Assembly: GCA_023430725.1 (NCBI GenBank)
Contig: JAEYZD010000163.1
Location: 1-44,584 of the forward strand
DNA from: Bacteroidota bacterium
GTDB taxonomy: Bacteria; Bacteroidota; Bacteroidia; Bacteroidales; VadinHA17
Direction: 5' to 3'
Length of the DNA stretch: 44,584 nt
The translations under genes were made by a program, and so were the position numbers. Shown in pieces: positions 7,623 through 16,409 of the stretch. The notes under the pieces were generated by a model. It was given only the letters and a program-made list of their open reading frames with translations, was not told the origin of the DNA and did no database searches. Within the stretch, counting starts at the first letter, position 1; the number at the start of each line of letters is the position of its first letter.

Positions 7623-9121
7623 GATCCGCCGGCACATACGCACCTTCATGGAGCAGGGTCAGGCAGATCCGGTCACGGCGGTTTTTATCCCCGGGCTTTT
7701 ACAGAGAGGATCTGATGAGGCCGGCCTGGGACCGTGGCATTATCTGGTTTCTGCTGTTGTCTGTTGGCACTGTTATTGCGACCTATTTCACCCATCCTGT
7801 TATCGCATCTTTCTGGTCGCTGCTGCTTCTGGTGCTCTATTACCGTTCAGATGACGAACCAATGTGGCTGGCCTTTTTTCTTGTCACAGTGGATGGGTTC
7901 ATGGGATTCCTGGGGATGTATTCGGTTACGCTTACACTGTTCCCGGGACTTCCGGCAATTGAGATTTCGCAGTTCTATGTAATGCTTACCGTGGTAAAGG
8001 CCTTATCAGGCAGGTTCAGGCAGCCCGTCTTTTACCGGAAATACATGCAGGTTCTGGGAATCTACCTGGTTTTCCTGATCCTGTGGGGGCTGGTGATGGG
8101 TCTCTCAAGTGAGTTGAATATGTACATGAGGGTGCTAAAGACCTCGATCCCTTTCCTGCTTATCTTTTCACTGCCAAGGCTGATGCCTGACCTTTTGGCC
8201 TACAAGCGGTTTTTTGCGATAGTGTTCATAATTGTTCTGTCGGCGTTTGCGCTGCAGCTGTTTTCACTGATTACCGGCACATACCCCGCAGAGGCTTATG
8301 TTTCAGCCGGAGAGGAGATTGATGAGGGAGAGGCATTCAGGACATTTTACAATGCAATCAGCACACTGATCGGTTTGTTTGGCGCTCTTCTCTTCCTCAG
8401 CGTAAAGGGAAAGACGGGTTTCAGCAGCTGGTTCCTGCTGCTGGTTGTATTTGCTTCATTCATGATGGCTTTTCTGTCCGCAACCAGAGGTTGGATAATT
8501 GCATTCGGATTTATGACTGTTATGTTCGCCCTGCTGATTCAGACAAAGGACACAAAGAATATTTTCCGGCTTGCCGTTGTTGCGGCAATTCTGATTCTGG
8601 CAGGCAGTCGCTCGGACAGGATCCGTGACCAGGTTGCCTATTCGCGGGACCGGCTTGGCAAGATCGAGTCAATCGGAAGCGGTGACCCCACGGCTGAAGG
8701 AACCCTTCACAGGCTTGACGTAAGGGGTCCGAATGTGATGAGAATCTGGAAGCAAAGCCCCCTTTTCGGGTGGGGCTTCTCTGACACGGGATTCAACAGC
8801 AGTGACGGTCATGTGGGTAATCAGACACTGCTTATGTTCTCCGGACTGGCAGGATTCATATTGCTGAATGGCTTTCTCCTCTGGTTCATGTACATGATGT
8901 TCATGGCATACCGAAGGTCTCCCAGGGGAGCGCCGTACCGCAAAGGATACCTGGTTTTCATAATCTTCCTGGCAGGATGGTTTATAATTCACTCTACCAG
9001 CAGCCAGCAGTTCTATTTTAATGCCGTACCCCTGAGGGTGATTCCACAGGCTGTTTTCCTGGGAGCAGGGGTAGTGTTTTATAATCTTTCACGTTTACCA
9101 CGGATCAGGAAAAATGATTGA
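7619..9121 (+). CDS. O-antigen ligase/polymerase-like membrane protein (Wzy-type)
   Basis: A 500-residue protein with ten or more predicted membrane segments and a larger soluble loop in its second half containing an RGPNVMRIWKQSPLFGWGFSDTGF segment. The 'sPlfGwGfsdtg' motif followed by VGNQTLL is typical of Wzy/WaaL-type polymerases and ligases. It would link flipped repeat units in the periplasm. The start at 7619 overlaps the flippase stop (ATGA). The first ~30 residues are Arg/Ser-rich, so an internal ATG at 7715, just before the first helix, is an alternative. Wzy versus ligase cannot be separated by eye; the adjacent flippase favours polymerase. Confidence 0.85.
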   Translation: MRSAGTYAPSWSRVRQIRSRRFLSPGFYREDLMRPAWDRGIIWFLLLSVGTVIATYFTHPVIASFWSLLLLVLYYRSDDEPMWLAFFLVTVDGFMGFLGMYSVTLTLFPGLPAIEISQFYVMLTVVKALSGRFRQPVFYRKYMQVLGIYLVFLILWGLVMGLSSELNMYMRVLKTSIPFLLIFSLPRLMPDLLAYKRFFAIVFIIVLSAFALQLFSLITGTYPAEAYVSAGEEIDEGEAFRTFYNAISTLIGLFGALLFLSVKGKTGFSSWFLLLVVFASFMMAFLSATRGWIIAFGFMTVMFALLIQTKDTKNIFRLAVVAAILILAGSRSDRIRDQVAYSRDRLGKIESIGSGDPTAEGTLHRLDVRGPNVMRIWKQSPLFGWGFSDTGFNSSDGHVGNQTLLMFSGLAGFILLNGFLLWFMYMMFMAYRRSPRGAPYRKGYLVFIIFLAGWFIIHSTSSQQFYFNAVPLRVIPQAVFLGAGVVFYNLSRLPRIRKND

Positions 9122-10166
9122 AAAGTCCCTCTTATTGTGCCCGGCAAGAATCTCACTGAACAGGATACTGTCATCAGTGCTGGCCGGTCTTTCGGGCGAG
9201 GTGGCCTCCTTTGACGTCTGCTCTTCAATAGGCAGGAGGAGGCTTTATGTAAACACCAAGATGAGGCGTTTCTCGTACTCGGTAAGAAACAGGTGGGATG
9301 CATATTTCCTGCGCCTGGCAAATGAATACATACTGAGCGAGGTCTCGTCCCGCCGGCCCGGCCTGGTGATGGTCTACAACTCAGAGTTTCTTCTGCCTGA
9401 GACATGTGCAACGATAAGCAAGACGGCGAAGCTGGTTTTCTTTCTTGGAGACAGCCCGTTTTACACCCCTCAGAACGATTACTATCTTGCATGCCTCAGC
9501 CATGCTGACCTGATTCTGGTTCCGGACACTTTCTGGATGGCGCAGCTGAACAGCATGGGATTAGACAAGACCCTTCACTTCATCCCCGGGATTGACGGGA
9601 CCCACTATCACAGGCTTGCCGGTGAGGAGGCAGCAGGTGAGGAGGAGACTGATATTCTTTATGCCGGCACATCCTACAAAAATTCATGGGGTTACAGGAA
9701 GGCAGCGCTGATGAGCAGGTTCAGCGGATTCAATACACGGATTTACGGCAATGATGCATGGGAGAGATGGTTTCCCTTCTTCCCTGAGCTTGAGCCCATG
9801 TTCCGGAGGTCAGGATATATCCCTTCAGAGAAGCTCAACAGGATGTTCAACAGGACAAAGATTATTCCAGTGGACGGGAATCCTTCAATAATCAACGGGG
9901 CTCATCTGCGACTGCTTGAGGCGCTTGCGGCGGGAGCACTTCCTCTCATAGAGTACCGGAAGGATGTGCCTGACGAGATTTTTGCCGGTTCCGGAATCAG
10001 TATCCCGCTGGTCAGAAGTTACAACGAAGCGGCGGATGTTGCTTCGTATTGGCTGGCAGATGAAACTGCCCGCCTGGAGACCGTTGAAGCGATGCGGTCC
10101 TTCCTCCTGGAAAAATATTCGGCCGAGAGCAATGCCGCAAGAATCATGAAGAACCTCGGGCTGTAG
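9114..10166 (+). CDS. CgeB/DUF3880-like GT-B glycosyltransferase
   Basis: A 350-residue protein resembling CgeB-like glycosyltransferases, which have a GT-B fold with a GT1-like C-terminal domain. Visible features are the KLVFFLGDSPFYTP segment of the first domain, HADLILVPDTFW, IHFIPG-type linkers, and a C-terminal donor-binding stretch HLRLLEALAAGALPLIEYR matching the 'R-x-fEalAaGa-pl' motif of the family. It overlaps the polymerase gene by 8 nt and is followed after 4 nt by a GT4 enzyme. It probably adds a sugar during repeat-unit assembly. The N-terminal domain is divergent, so the family call rests mainly on the C-terminal half. Confidence 0.78.
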   Translation: MIEKSLLLCPARISLNRILSSVLAGLSGEVASFDVCSSIGRRRLYVNTKMRRFSYSVRNRWDAYFLRLANEYILSEVSSRRPGLVMVYNSEFLLPETCATISKTAKLVFFLGDSPFYTPQNDYYLACLSHADLILVPDTFWMAQLNSMGLDKTLHFIPGIDGTHYHRLAGEEAAGEEETDILYAGTSYKNSWGYRKAALMSRFSGFNTRIYGNDAWERWFPFFPELEPMFRRSGYIPSEKLNRMFNRTKIIPVDGNPSIINGAHLRLLEALAAGALPLIEYRKDVPDEIFAGSGISIPLVRSYNEAADVASYWLADETARLETVEAMRSFLLEKYSAESNAARIMKNLGL

Positions 10167-10170
10167 GATT

Positions 10171-11241
10171 ATGGAAGGCCAGCCGGTGGTTCATATCGTA
10201 CATTTCTACTCCTCCCCGGGGGGCATTGAGCTGCTCTCATCCAGGCTGCTCCCTTCATTCAGCGGATATGACTTCAGGGTCTTTGTAATCAGGCCTCCGG
10301 CGGAGGAGAGGGAAAATGTATATACTGGGGCCGTTGTGCCGGTTCAATACGGCTCCCTGAACAACCTGACCGCTTTATGCAGGCTCTGGAGATATGCCAG
10401 GAGGCACCGTGAGGAGATTTTTCACCTTTTTAACCTCGGACCGTTTTACCTCCTTGCGGTAAGACTTGCCGGAGCAGCAAATATCGTATACGGCATTCAC
10501 GGGACGAGATACTGGAAGAACAGGTGGCAGAGGGCTTTGCACAGGCCATTGTGGAAGCTTGCCCTCCGTAAAAATGTAAAGATCACCTCAAACTCAGAAT
10601 ACAGCAGGAGTGTCTTCATGAAAGAGGTATGCGGCAGTGCCCGGGTAACTGTTCTGTATAACCCCGTCAGCAATAACCGGTTTGTCCCCTCCGCAGAGCG
10701 AAGGGAACAGCGGCCGCTAAAAATTATATATACGGGAAGGCTGAACCGTGGCAAAAACCTGGAGAAGTGGATTGATATTGCCGTTGACCTTCACGAAAAG
10801 CTTGACAGGCCGGTCTTTGAGATCTACGGTTCCGGGCCGATGGAGCGACTCCTGGCGGCAAAGATCCGTACTTTGGGGGCTGAAAGCTATATATCGCTGA
10901 AAGGTTACCGCAGTGACATTGAAAATGTCTTTCGTGATGCTGACCTTCTCCTTTTCCTGTCAGAGTATGAGTCCTTTGGCAATGTGGTGGTTGAGAGTAT
11001 TCTGTGTGGAACGCCGGTCATGGTATCAGACATACCTTCCATGCGTGAGATATTTCGTGATTATCCACTCTTCCTCCTGGAGTCCGGAGGCGAAATCTCA
11101 GGACAGGTGGTTTCCAGGCTGAGTGATTACGACAGTCTTGCCCGTGCTGCCAGGATTGCCGGCGACGATTTCCGTGAAAGATTCTCTGAAAAGAATTACA
11201 TCGGTCAACTGAAAAGTATATACAACACATTTCATGAGTGA
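10171..11241 (+). CDS. Glycosyltransferase family 4 (GT-B)
   Basis: A 356-residue GT4-type glycosyltransferase. The N-terminal domain opens VVHIVHFYSSPGGIELLSSRLLP with the usual acceptor-side glycine pair. A linker KIIYTGRLNRGKNLEKWI begins the donor domain, followed by FEIYGSGPMERLL and the E-x7-E type motif YESFGNVVVESILCGTPVMVSD. These retaining enzymes act at the inner face of the membrane using nucleotide sugars. It overlaps the following deacetylase gene by 8 nt. Sugar specificity cannot be inferred. Confidence 0.92.
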   Translation: MEGQPVVHIVHFYSSPGGIELLSSRLLPSFSGYDFRVFVIRPPAEERENVYTGAVVPVQYGSLNNLTALCRLWRYARRHREEIFHLFNLGPFYLLAVRLAGAANIVYGIHGTRYWKNRWQRALHRPLWKLALRKNVKITSNSEYSRSVFMKEVCGSARVTVLYNPVSNNRFVPSAERREQRPLKIIYTGRLNRGKNLEKWIDIAVDLHEKLDRPVFEIYGSGPMERLLAAKIRTLGAESYISLKGYRSDIENVFRDADLLLFLSEYESFGNVVVESILCGTPVMVSDIPSMREIFRDYPLFLLESGGEISGQVVSRLSDYDSLARAARIAGDDFRERFSEKNYIGQLKSIYNTFHE

Positions 11242-12373
11242 CCCGAACAGACTGACAGTTATTTACTATCACAGCGTAGGACCTGTGAAGAGAGACTGGG
11301 AGAACAGCTTTCTTACCACCGTTCCTGATATTTTTGACAGGCATCTTGAATGGCTGGCCAGGCGATACACAACGATCTCCCTTGTTGACTACCGGAAGAT
11401 CAGAACGGGTCTTATTCCACCCGTGAAGAATCCGCTTGTCATAACCTTTGATGACGGATACCTGGATAACTGGGTGTGGGCATTCCCGATTCTCAGGAAG
11501 CACGGCATGAAGGCCACCATTTTTGTCAGTCCCGAATTTGTTGATGAGCGAACCGGTTGCCGGCCTCTTTCCCATGAATTCCACACCGACGGGGAAGGAG
11601 CCGGGGTGCCGGAATCGTGGGGCTTCCTTTCCTGGGATGAGATGCGGGCGATGGAAAAATCAGGGCTGGTTGATATCCAGTCGCATGCAATGACTCACAC
11701 AAGATATTTTGTGTCGGATAAGCTGACCGGGATTCATCAACCGGGAGGCAGGATACTGTATCCGGTACTAAATGCATTCCCGGAGATCAAGCCTGATTAT
11801 ATCGGAATGTCCAACATTGAATCAATGCTGCCTTATGGTTTTCCATTGTTTGAGGACAGTCCTGCCCTTACTGCACGGAAGGTGGAGATCAATCCTGATT
11901 TCATTGATCAGTGCATTAAGCTGTTCAGTAGTTATAACTTCAGTGAGAATGGCCAGTCCGAAGCCTTAAGGCTTGTGCAGCCCCTGTATATGTCATTTCT
12001 GAAGGATGAGAAGCTGATAGTCAAGCGGGAGTCTGATGAGGAGTACGCGGCCAGAGTCATCGGTGAGATAACCCTCTCAAAGAAGATCATTGAGGAAAAG
12101 CTTGACAAGGAGGTGTCGGTTCTCTGCTGGCCACATGGTGGCAACACCAACTTCCTTCATAAAAAAGCGCTGGAAGCAGGTTATTTCATGACTACTACAG
12201 GAAAGGCAAGGAACGTAAGGAGGGATGATATCACCAGGATCCCTGACAGGGCCGTTGTGGACCTGTCGACAATACGCCGCAGGTTAAAGACTATTTTGAA
12301 AATGAGGGCTTTTTCCGGCCAGTGGCCCTACTGGCACCTGATGAACTTTTCAAGGCGGCTGAGAGGACTATAG
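11234..12373 (+). CDS. Polysaccharide deacetylase (NodB/CE4-type)
   Basis: A 379-residue CE4-fold deacetylase. Motif 1 is TFDDGYLDNW (Thr71-Phe72-Asp73-Asp74-Gly75), giving the catalytic base and a metal-binding aspartate. Motif 2 is SHAMTH (Ser150-His155), with both metal-binding histidines present. About 100 residues separate motif 2 from the C-terminal part of the barrel (CWPHGGNTNFLHKKALEAGYF), an insertion longer than in minimal NodB domains. No signal peptide is visible, so a cytoplasmic action on a nucleotide- or lipid-linked sugar is possible. It would remove N- or O-acetyl groups from the polymer or its precursor. It overlaps the upstream GT4 by 8 nt. Confidence 0.88.
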   Translation: MSDPNRLTVIYYHSVGPVKRDWENSFLTTVPDIFDRHLEWLARRYTTISLVDYRKIRTGLIPPVKNPLVITFDDGYLDNWVWAFPILRKHGMKATIFVSPEFVDERTGCRPLSHEFHTDGEGAGVPESWGFLSWDEMRAMEKSGLVDIQSHAMTHTRYFVSDKLTGIHQPGGRILYPVLNAFPEIKPDYIGMSNIESMLPYGFPLFEDSPALTARKVEINPDFIDQCIKLFSSYNFSENGQSEALRLVQPLYMSFLKDEKLIVKRESDEEYAARVIGEITLSKKIIEEKLDKEVSVLCWPHGGNTNFLHKKALEAGYFMTTTGKARNVRRDDITRIPDRAVVDLSTIRRRLKTILKMRAFSGQWPYWHLMNFSRRLRGL

Positions 12374-12395
12374 GCTCGGACAGGTACTTATTCAT

Positions 12396-14111
12396 ATGAC
12401 AGACTTTATACTTAGAATTCCCCGGGAAATACCGGCTTCAGGACTGCAGGATCTTTTTGTAAGAAGGCCTCCTGAATGGATACATTACGAAGGGTTGCAC
12501 CGTGAGCTGATCCTGTGGGGGGATCCTGCAGGAGGAGATGAGTTTGTCAGGACCATTGAGGGACCGACAGGCCCGGACCAGATACTTTCAATGGTCTGTG
12601 GCCATTATTATTTCCTTCTGCTGAAAAAGCTGGAGAGGGAGATTATTGCCGGCAACTCTTTCTTGAGCATCCTGCCTGTCTATTATTGTGAAATCAACGG
12701 AGAGACGGTCCTTTCCGGCAATGCAATAAACCTGGGGAAGCACCTCGGTCTGGATGTGATCTCCCGGAGGTTTATTCTTGAGACCGTCCTGTTCAATTAC
12801 CCGCTGTTCAATCACTCGCTTGTTGAAAAGATCAGCCTCCTCCCTTCCAATTCATATATGAAACTCGGCCGGGGAGCACTCTCTTTTGTAAAACATACCC
12901 GGATTGAGGATTATTTCTCTTCAGACCCTGTGCCCTGGAGGAAGGCAGCAGGCATGCTCACTGATGCGTTCCTGGAGACCGTAAGGAAATACCTTCCATC
13001 GGGAAAATACATAAATGCACTGACGGGGGGCTTTGACAGCCGTACCCTTGTAGCTGCCGGAAAGGCGGCCGGAGGAGACATGTTATGCTACAGCTTCGGA
13101 GCTCCCGGTTCGAAGGACGTTGAGATTCCGGACAGGGTTACTTCAATTGCCGGCATCCCGTACAGGAAGATACTGCTGGACGATGATTATGCCAGGAATG
13201 AAAGCCTGAGGAATGGGCTGGATTTTGTTTTAAATTCGTCAGGATCAGCCTCTTTCGCGCGTGGCCATTACCTGTATGCGGTCAGAACCATGGCAGAGCA
13301 TTCCGGGTATATGCTAACCGGAAACTTCGGAAGTGAACTGTTCCGGGCTGCCAACGTGAGGGGGGTGGTCTTTTCACCGAATCTTGTCGCCCTGTACAGC
13401 AACGGGAATCCCGATGAGGCTATGAAGATTATTATGAGCAGCCGGGAGTCAGGGTTTCTCAGAATGGAGAACTTTGGAGACGAGCTGGAGCAACTGAAAG
13501 ATGACATCAGGACTCTCCCCTGCTACAGCAACGCCTGCAGGCATCTTACTCTAAACCAGCGATTCTACCTGTTTGTCTTTGAGGAGGCCTTCAGAAAATA
13601 CTTCGGCGCCGAGATGGTCAATCAGTTCAGTTATCTCAGGAACAGGACTCCATATGTTGATCCTCAGTTTTTAAAAACAATCCTTGGAACCGGCTTCGCG
13701 GGAGTATACTCCGATTTCTTCGAGCGTAATCCCTTCAGGAGGTACAAGGGTCAGGTACTTTATGCACACATAATAATGAAAGCCTACCCCGAACTGGGCC
13801 GGATTGTTACGGACAAGGGGTATTGTCCCAATGATCTGCTGACGCTTACAGGTAAGATAAAGGTTGTAAGGGGATATATGAGAAAGAAGGCAAACAAGGC
13901 CAGGGCCCTGCCGGATCCATACAGCGTAGACCGCGCCTTCAGCCATAACCTGGACTTTTTCAGGAAGATTCCGGTTGATTACGCGATCTTTAACCGGGAT
14001 GCATTTGCAGACCCGGCATTCCTGAAGCCGGACGGACATCTGATCATGGCTCTAAGCCTATCCTTCGCGAAGGCGGCGGTGGAAGATAATGAGTTGTCAA
14101 ATGCTATTTAA
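12396..14111 (+). CDS. Asparagine-synthase-like amide ligase, no glutaminase Cys
   Basis: A 571-residue member of the asparagine synthase superfamily as found in exopolysaccharide loci. The ATP-pyrophosphatase P-loop is LTGGFDSRT (residues 209-217), in place of the canonical SGGLDSS, and an N-terminal Ntn-like region is recognisable (LSGNAINLGKHLGL, LLPSNSYMKLGRG). The protein does not begin Met-Cys, so the nucleophilic cysteine of class II glutamine amidotransferases is absent. It is therefore unlikely to hydrolyse glutamine and may use ammonia or an amine directly, or may only adenylate. Neighbours suggest amidation of a uronic or amino-acid carboxylate in the polymer (inference). Lasso cyclases belong to the same superfamily, but no lasso partner proteins are present here. 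Confidence 0.82.
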   Translation: MTDFILRIPREIPASGLQDLFVRRPPEWIHYEGLHRELILWGDPAGGDEFVRTIEGPTGPDQILSMVCGHYYFLLLKKLEREIIAGNSFLSILPVYYCEINGETVLSGNAINLGKHLGLDVISRRFILETVLFNYPLFNHSLVEKISLLPSNSYMKLGRGALSFVKHTRIEDYFSSDPVPWRKAAGMLTDAFLETVRKYLPSGKYINALTGGFDSRTLVAAGKAAGGDMLCYSFGAPGSKDVEIPDRVTSIAGIPYRKILLDDDYARNESLRNGLDFVLNSSGSASFARGHYLYAVRTMAEHSGYMLTGNFGSELFRAANVRGVVFSPNLVALYSNGNPDEAMKIIMSSRESGFLRMENFGDELEQLKDDIRTLPCYSNACRHLTLNQRFYLFVFEEAFRKYFGAEMVNQFSYLRNRTPYVDPQFLKTILGTGFAGVYSDFFERNPFRRYKGQVLYAHIIMKAYPELGRIVTDKGYCPNDLLTLTGKIKVVRGYMRKKANKARALPDPYSVDRAFSHNLDFFRKIPVDYAIFNRDAFADPAFLKPDGHLIMALSLSFAKAAVEDNELSNAI

Positions 14112-14123
14112 GGAGAAGTTCTG

Positions 14124-15461
14124 ATGACCCGGTTCAGTATATTTTTGTCGGACACAATAAAAGGACAGAGCACCCTTCGCTACCTGAGGCTGTTTGAGAG
14201 GTTCAGGAATGCTTCCCGTGAGGAGACGGAGGAGTACCGCCTGCGTCGGCTGAAGCAGTTGCTGACGCACTGTGAGAAGCATGTTCCTTTTTACAGGGAG
14301 AGATTCAGGGAGTGCGGTTTTTCTGCAAAAGACTTTCACTCTGTGGAACAGCTGAAGAGTATTCCGCCGCTTACGAGGCAGGATCTCCAGGAGAAGTGGA
14401 AGGATCTCATTGCGGAAGGATACAGGGGGAGGAAGCTGTCCGCCGGATCATCAGGTGGCTCAACAGGGCAGCCCGTATCGTACAGGAAGGACAGTCACGC
14501 CACAAGTGCAGGGCAGGCAGCCCATCTGCTCGGCTGGTCACTGTCGGGCTGGAAGATGTCGATGAAGGGTCTGCATATTTGGGGTAATCCGACGACGGTA
14601 AACGAAGAGTGGACGCGCTTTTCGTCCAAACTTAAAGCAAGGATCTTCAGGCATCACAAGTTTCCGGCTTATACCCTGCATGACGGCACAAGGCTGCACG
14701 ATCTTTACGAGCTCATCTGTAGGGAGAGATATGACTATATTGACGGCTATACAAATGCAATCTATCATTTTGCGGAATACCTGAAGAGCAACAATCTCTC
14801 ATTCAGTCATCCCCTTAAGTACGTTCTTACAACTGCAGAAAACCTCCATGACTATCAGAGGAGAGCCATAGAGGAGACCATCGGGCCTGTTTATGACACC
14901 TATGGTTGCAGTGAGATAAACAGCATTGCCTTCGAGTGCGGCAAATGCGGGTTGTATCATATAATTGACCCGCATGTTCTTGTTGAGTTCGGTGAGTCGA
15001 TAGATGAGGCCGGCAACCGCGAGCTCCTTGTCACTGACCTGGATAATTTCGCATTCCCGATGCTTCGTTACAGGAACGGTGACCTGGCCCGGCCGGCGGA
15101 GGGTGATTTGCCAGGATGCGATATCGGTTTTTCAAGGTTGAAGGCGATATCAGGCCGCGAGACCGACATAATAAAACTTCCTGACGGCGGGATGCTCTCA
15201 GTCCCGAGTTTCTTCGGCAGCATGCTCCTGAAAAAGGTGAAGGGGCTGAAACAGTACCAGGTTGAGAAGGTGGAAGATAATTTGCTGCACATCAACCTGG
15301 TAACGAACGAAAGATTTTCCGCCGAGGATATGGGTATAATTGAATCGGCGCTGAAGGAGTATATCAGAGGGCGTATCGGCTATATTGTCAGGACTGTTGA
15401 CTCTATTGATGTTTCAGGCAGCGGGAAGTTCAAGCTTGTAATTGACAGGACCAGGAACTAA
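14124..15461 (+). CDS. CapK/PaaK-type AMP-forming adenylating enzyme
   Basis: A 445-residue protein of the phenylacetate-CoA-ligase-like (CapK/PaaK) family of ANL adenylating enzymes. The phosphate-binding loop is SAGSSGGSTGQPVSY, and the downstream adenylate motif region reads DTYGCSEINSIAFECGKCG, where the two cysteines may hold a metal. The hinge region TDLDNFAFPMLRYRNGD precedes a C-terminal lid domain. CapK homologues are widespread in capsule clusters and are presumed to activate a carboxylic acid for transfer to a sugar or polymer. An AGGAG purine run sits shortly upstream of the ATG. The acid substrate is unknown. Confidence 0.9.
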   Translation: MTRFSIFLSDTIKGQSTLRYLRLFERFRNASREETEEYRLRRLKQLLTHCEKHVPFYRERFRECGFSAKDFHSVEQLKSIPPLTRQDLQEKWKDLIAEGYRGRKLSAGSSGGSTGQPVSYRKDSHATSAGQAAHLLGWSLSGWKMSMKGLHIWGNPTTVNEEWTRFSSKLKARIFRHHKFPAYTLHDGTRLHDLYELICRERYDYIDGYTNAIYHFAEYLKSNNLSFSHPLKYVLTTAENLHDYQRRAIEETIGPVYDTYGCSEINSIAFECGKCGLYHIIDPHVLVEFGESIDEAGNRELLVTDLDNFAFPMLRYRNGDLARPAEGDLPGCDIGFSRLKAISGRETDIIKLPDGGMLSVPSFFGSMLLKKVKGLKQYQVEKVEDNLLHINLVTNERFSAEDMGIIESALKEYIRGRIGYIVRTVDSIDVSGSGKFKLVIDRTRN

Positions 15462-15488
15462 CCGGGCGCTGCTGCAATTACCAATGAT

Positions 15489-16409
15489 GTGAGGGTACTT
15501 TTTGTTTCAAGTGGAAGGAACGGGAAACCGGGTGCTGTTGTGTTCAGCCAGGGAGAGTCGTTGCGGGCTGCGGGCATTACTGTTGACTACCTGCTTGCCG
15601 GTCCCCGGATGTCAGGTTATTTTTCTGCCATCCCGAAGATAAGAAGAGCATGGCGGAGGGGCAGATATGACCTTGTGCATGCCCATTACAGCCTGAGTGC
15701 CTTTACCGCATCTTTATCCGGACGTTTTCCCCTGGTTGTCTCACTGATGGGGTCAGATGTGTTTATGTCAGGACCGATAAGGCTGGTTATAAAAACTCTT
15801 TGCCGCTTCAGGTGGAACGCAACAATCGTCAAGTCGTTGCAGATGAAGGAGAAGCTAAAGCTTCCTGAAGCAGAAATAATACCGAATGGTGTCGACACCG
15901 AACTGTTTGTGCCTGTATCGAGGGTGACGGCAAAGGAACATATCGGATTTCCTGTTTCACGGAAGATGGTTCTGTTCGGATCATCGGCCGGCCGTCCTGA
16001 GAAGAATCCCGGTCTGGCGAGAAGGGCATTTGACATATTAGATGACCCGGCGGCAGATTTCCGGTATCTCTCAGGTCTGGCGCACAGCGAAGTTCCATGG
16101 CATATTAATGCGGCTGATGTATTGTTACTTACATCGTCATGGGAGGGGAGTCCGAATGTGATCAAGGAGGCTATGGCCTGTAACTGCCCTTTCGTCTGCA
16201 CTGATGCAGGAGATGTGGCGATGCTGACCGGAGGAACGGAGGGATGTTATATCGCTTTGCATGATGCAGAGGATGTTGCGGCAAAACTGCGGGCAGCCCT
16301 TGATTTCAAAGGCAGTACCCGGGGAAGGGAGAGGATCCTGGAGCTGGGACTCGATTCCGGCACGGTTGCGGAAAGAATAAAGTCAGTATATGAAAGAGTC
16401 GTCTCCTGA
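15489..16409 (+). CDS. Short glycosyltransferase family 4
   Basis: A 306-residue GT4-type enzyme, shorter than the usual 350-400 residues because of a compact N-terminal domain. That domain contains YDLVHAHYSLSAFTASLSGRFPLVVSLMGSDVF, the 'H-x-Hy' and 'hGsD' signatures of GT4 acceptor domains. The donor domain has IIPNGVDTELF and WEGSPNVIKEAMACNCPFVCTDAGDV, the E-x7-E region. Translation probably begins at the GTG at 15489. The end overlaps the next ATP-grasp gene by 20 nt. It likely adds a sugar to the repeat unit; specificity is unknown. Confidence 0.9.
   Translation: MRVLFVSSGRNGKPGAVVFSQGESLRAAGITVDYLLAGPRMSGYFSAIPKIRRAWRRGRYDLVHAHYSLSAFTASLSGRFPLVVSLMGSDVFMSGPIRLVIKTLCRFRWNATIVKSLQMKEKLKLPEAEIIPNGVDTELFVPVSRVTAKEHIGFPVSRKMVLFGSSAGRPEKNPGLARRAFDILDDPAADFRYLSGLAHSEVPWHINAADVLLLTSSWEGSPNVIKEAMACNCPFVCTDAGDVAMLTGGTEGCYIALHDAEDVAAKLRAALDFKGSTRGRERILELGLDSGTVAERIKSVYERVVS

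Noticed and set aside
12396..14111. Lasso-peptide cyclase
   Set aside because: Although in the same superfamily, it is embedded among glycosyltransferases and there is no B protein, RRE/PqqD or precursor gene next to it.
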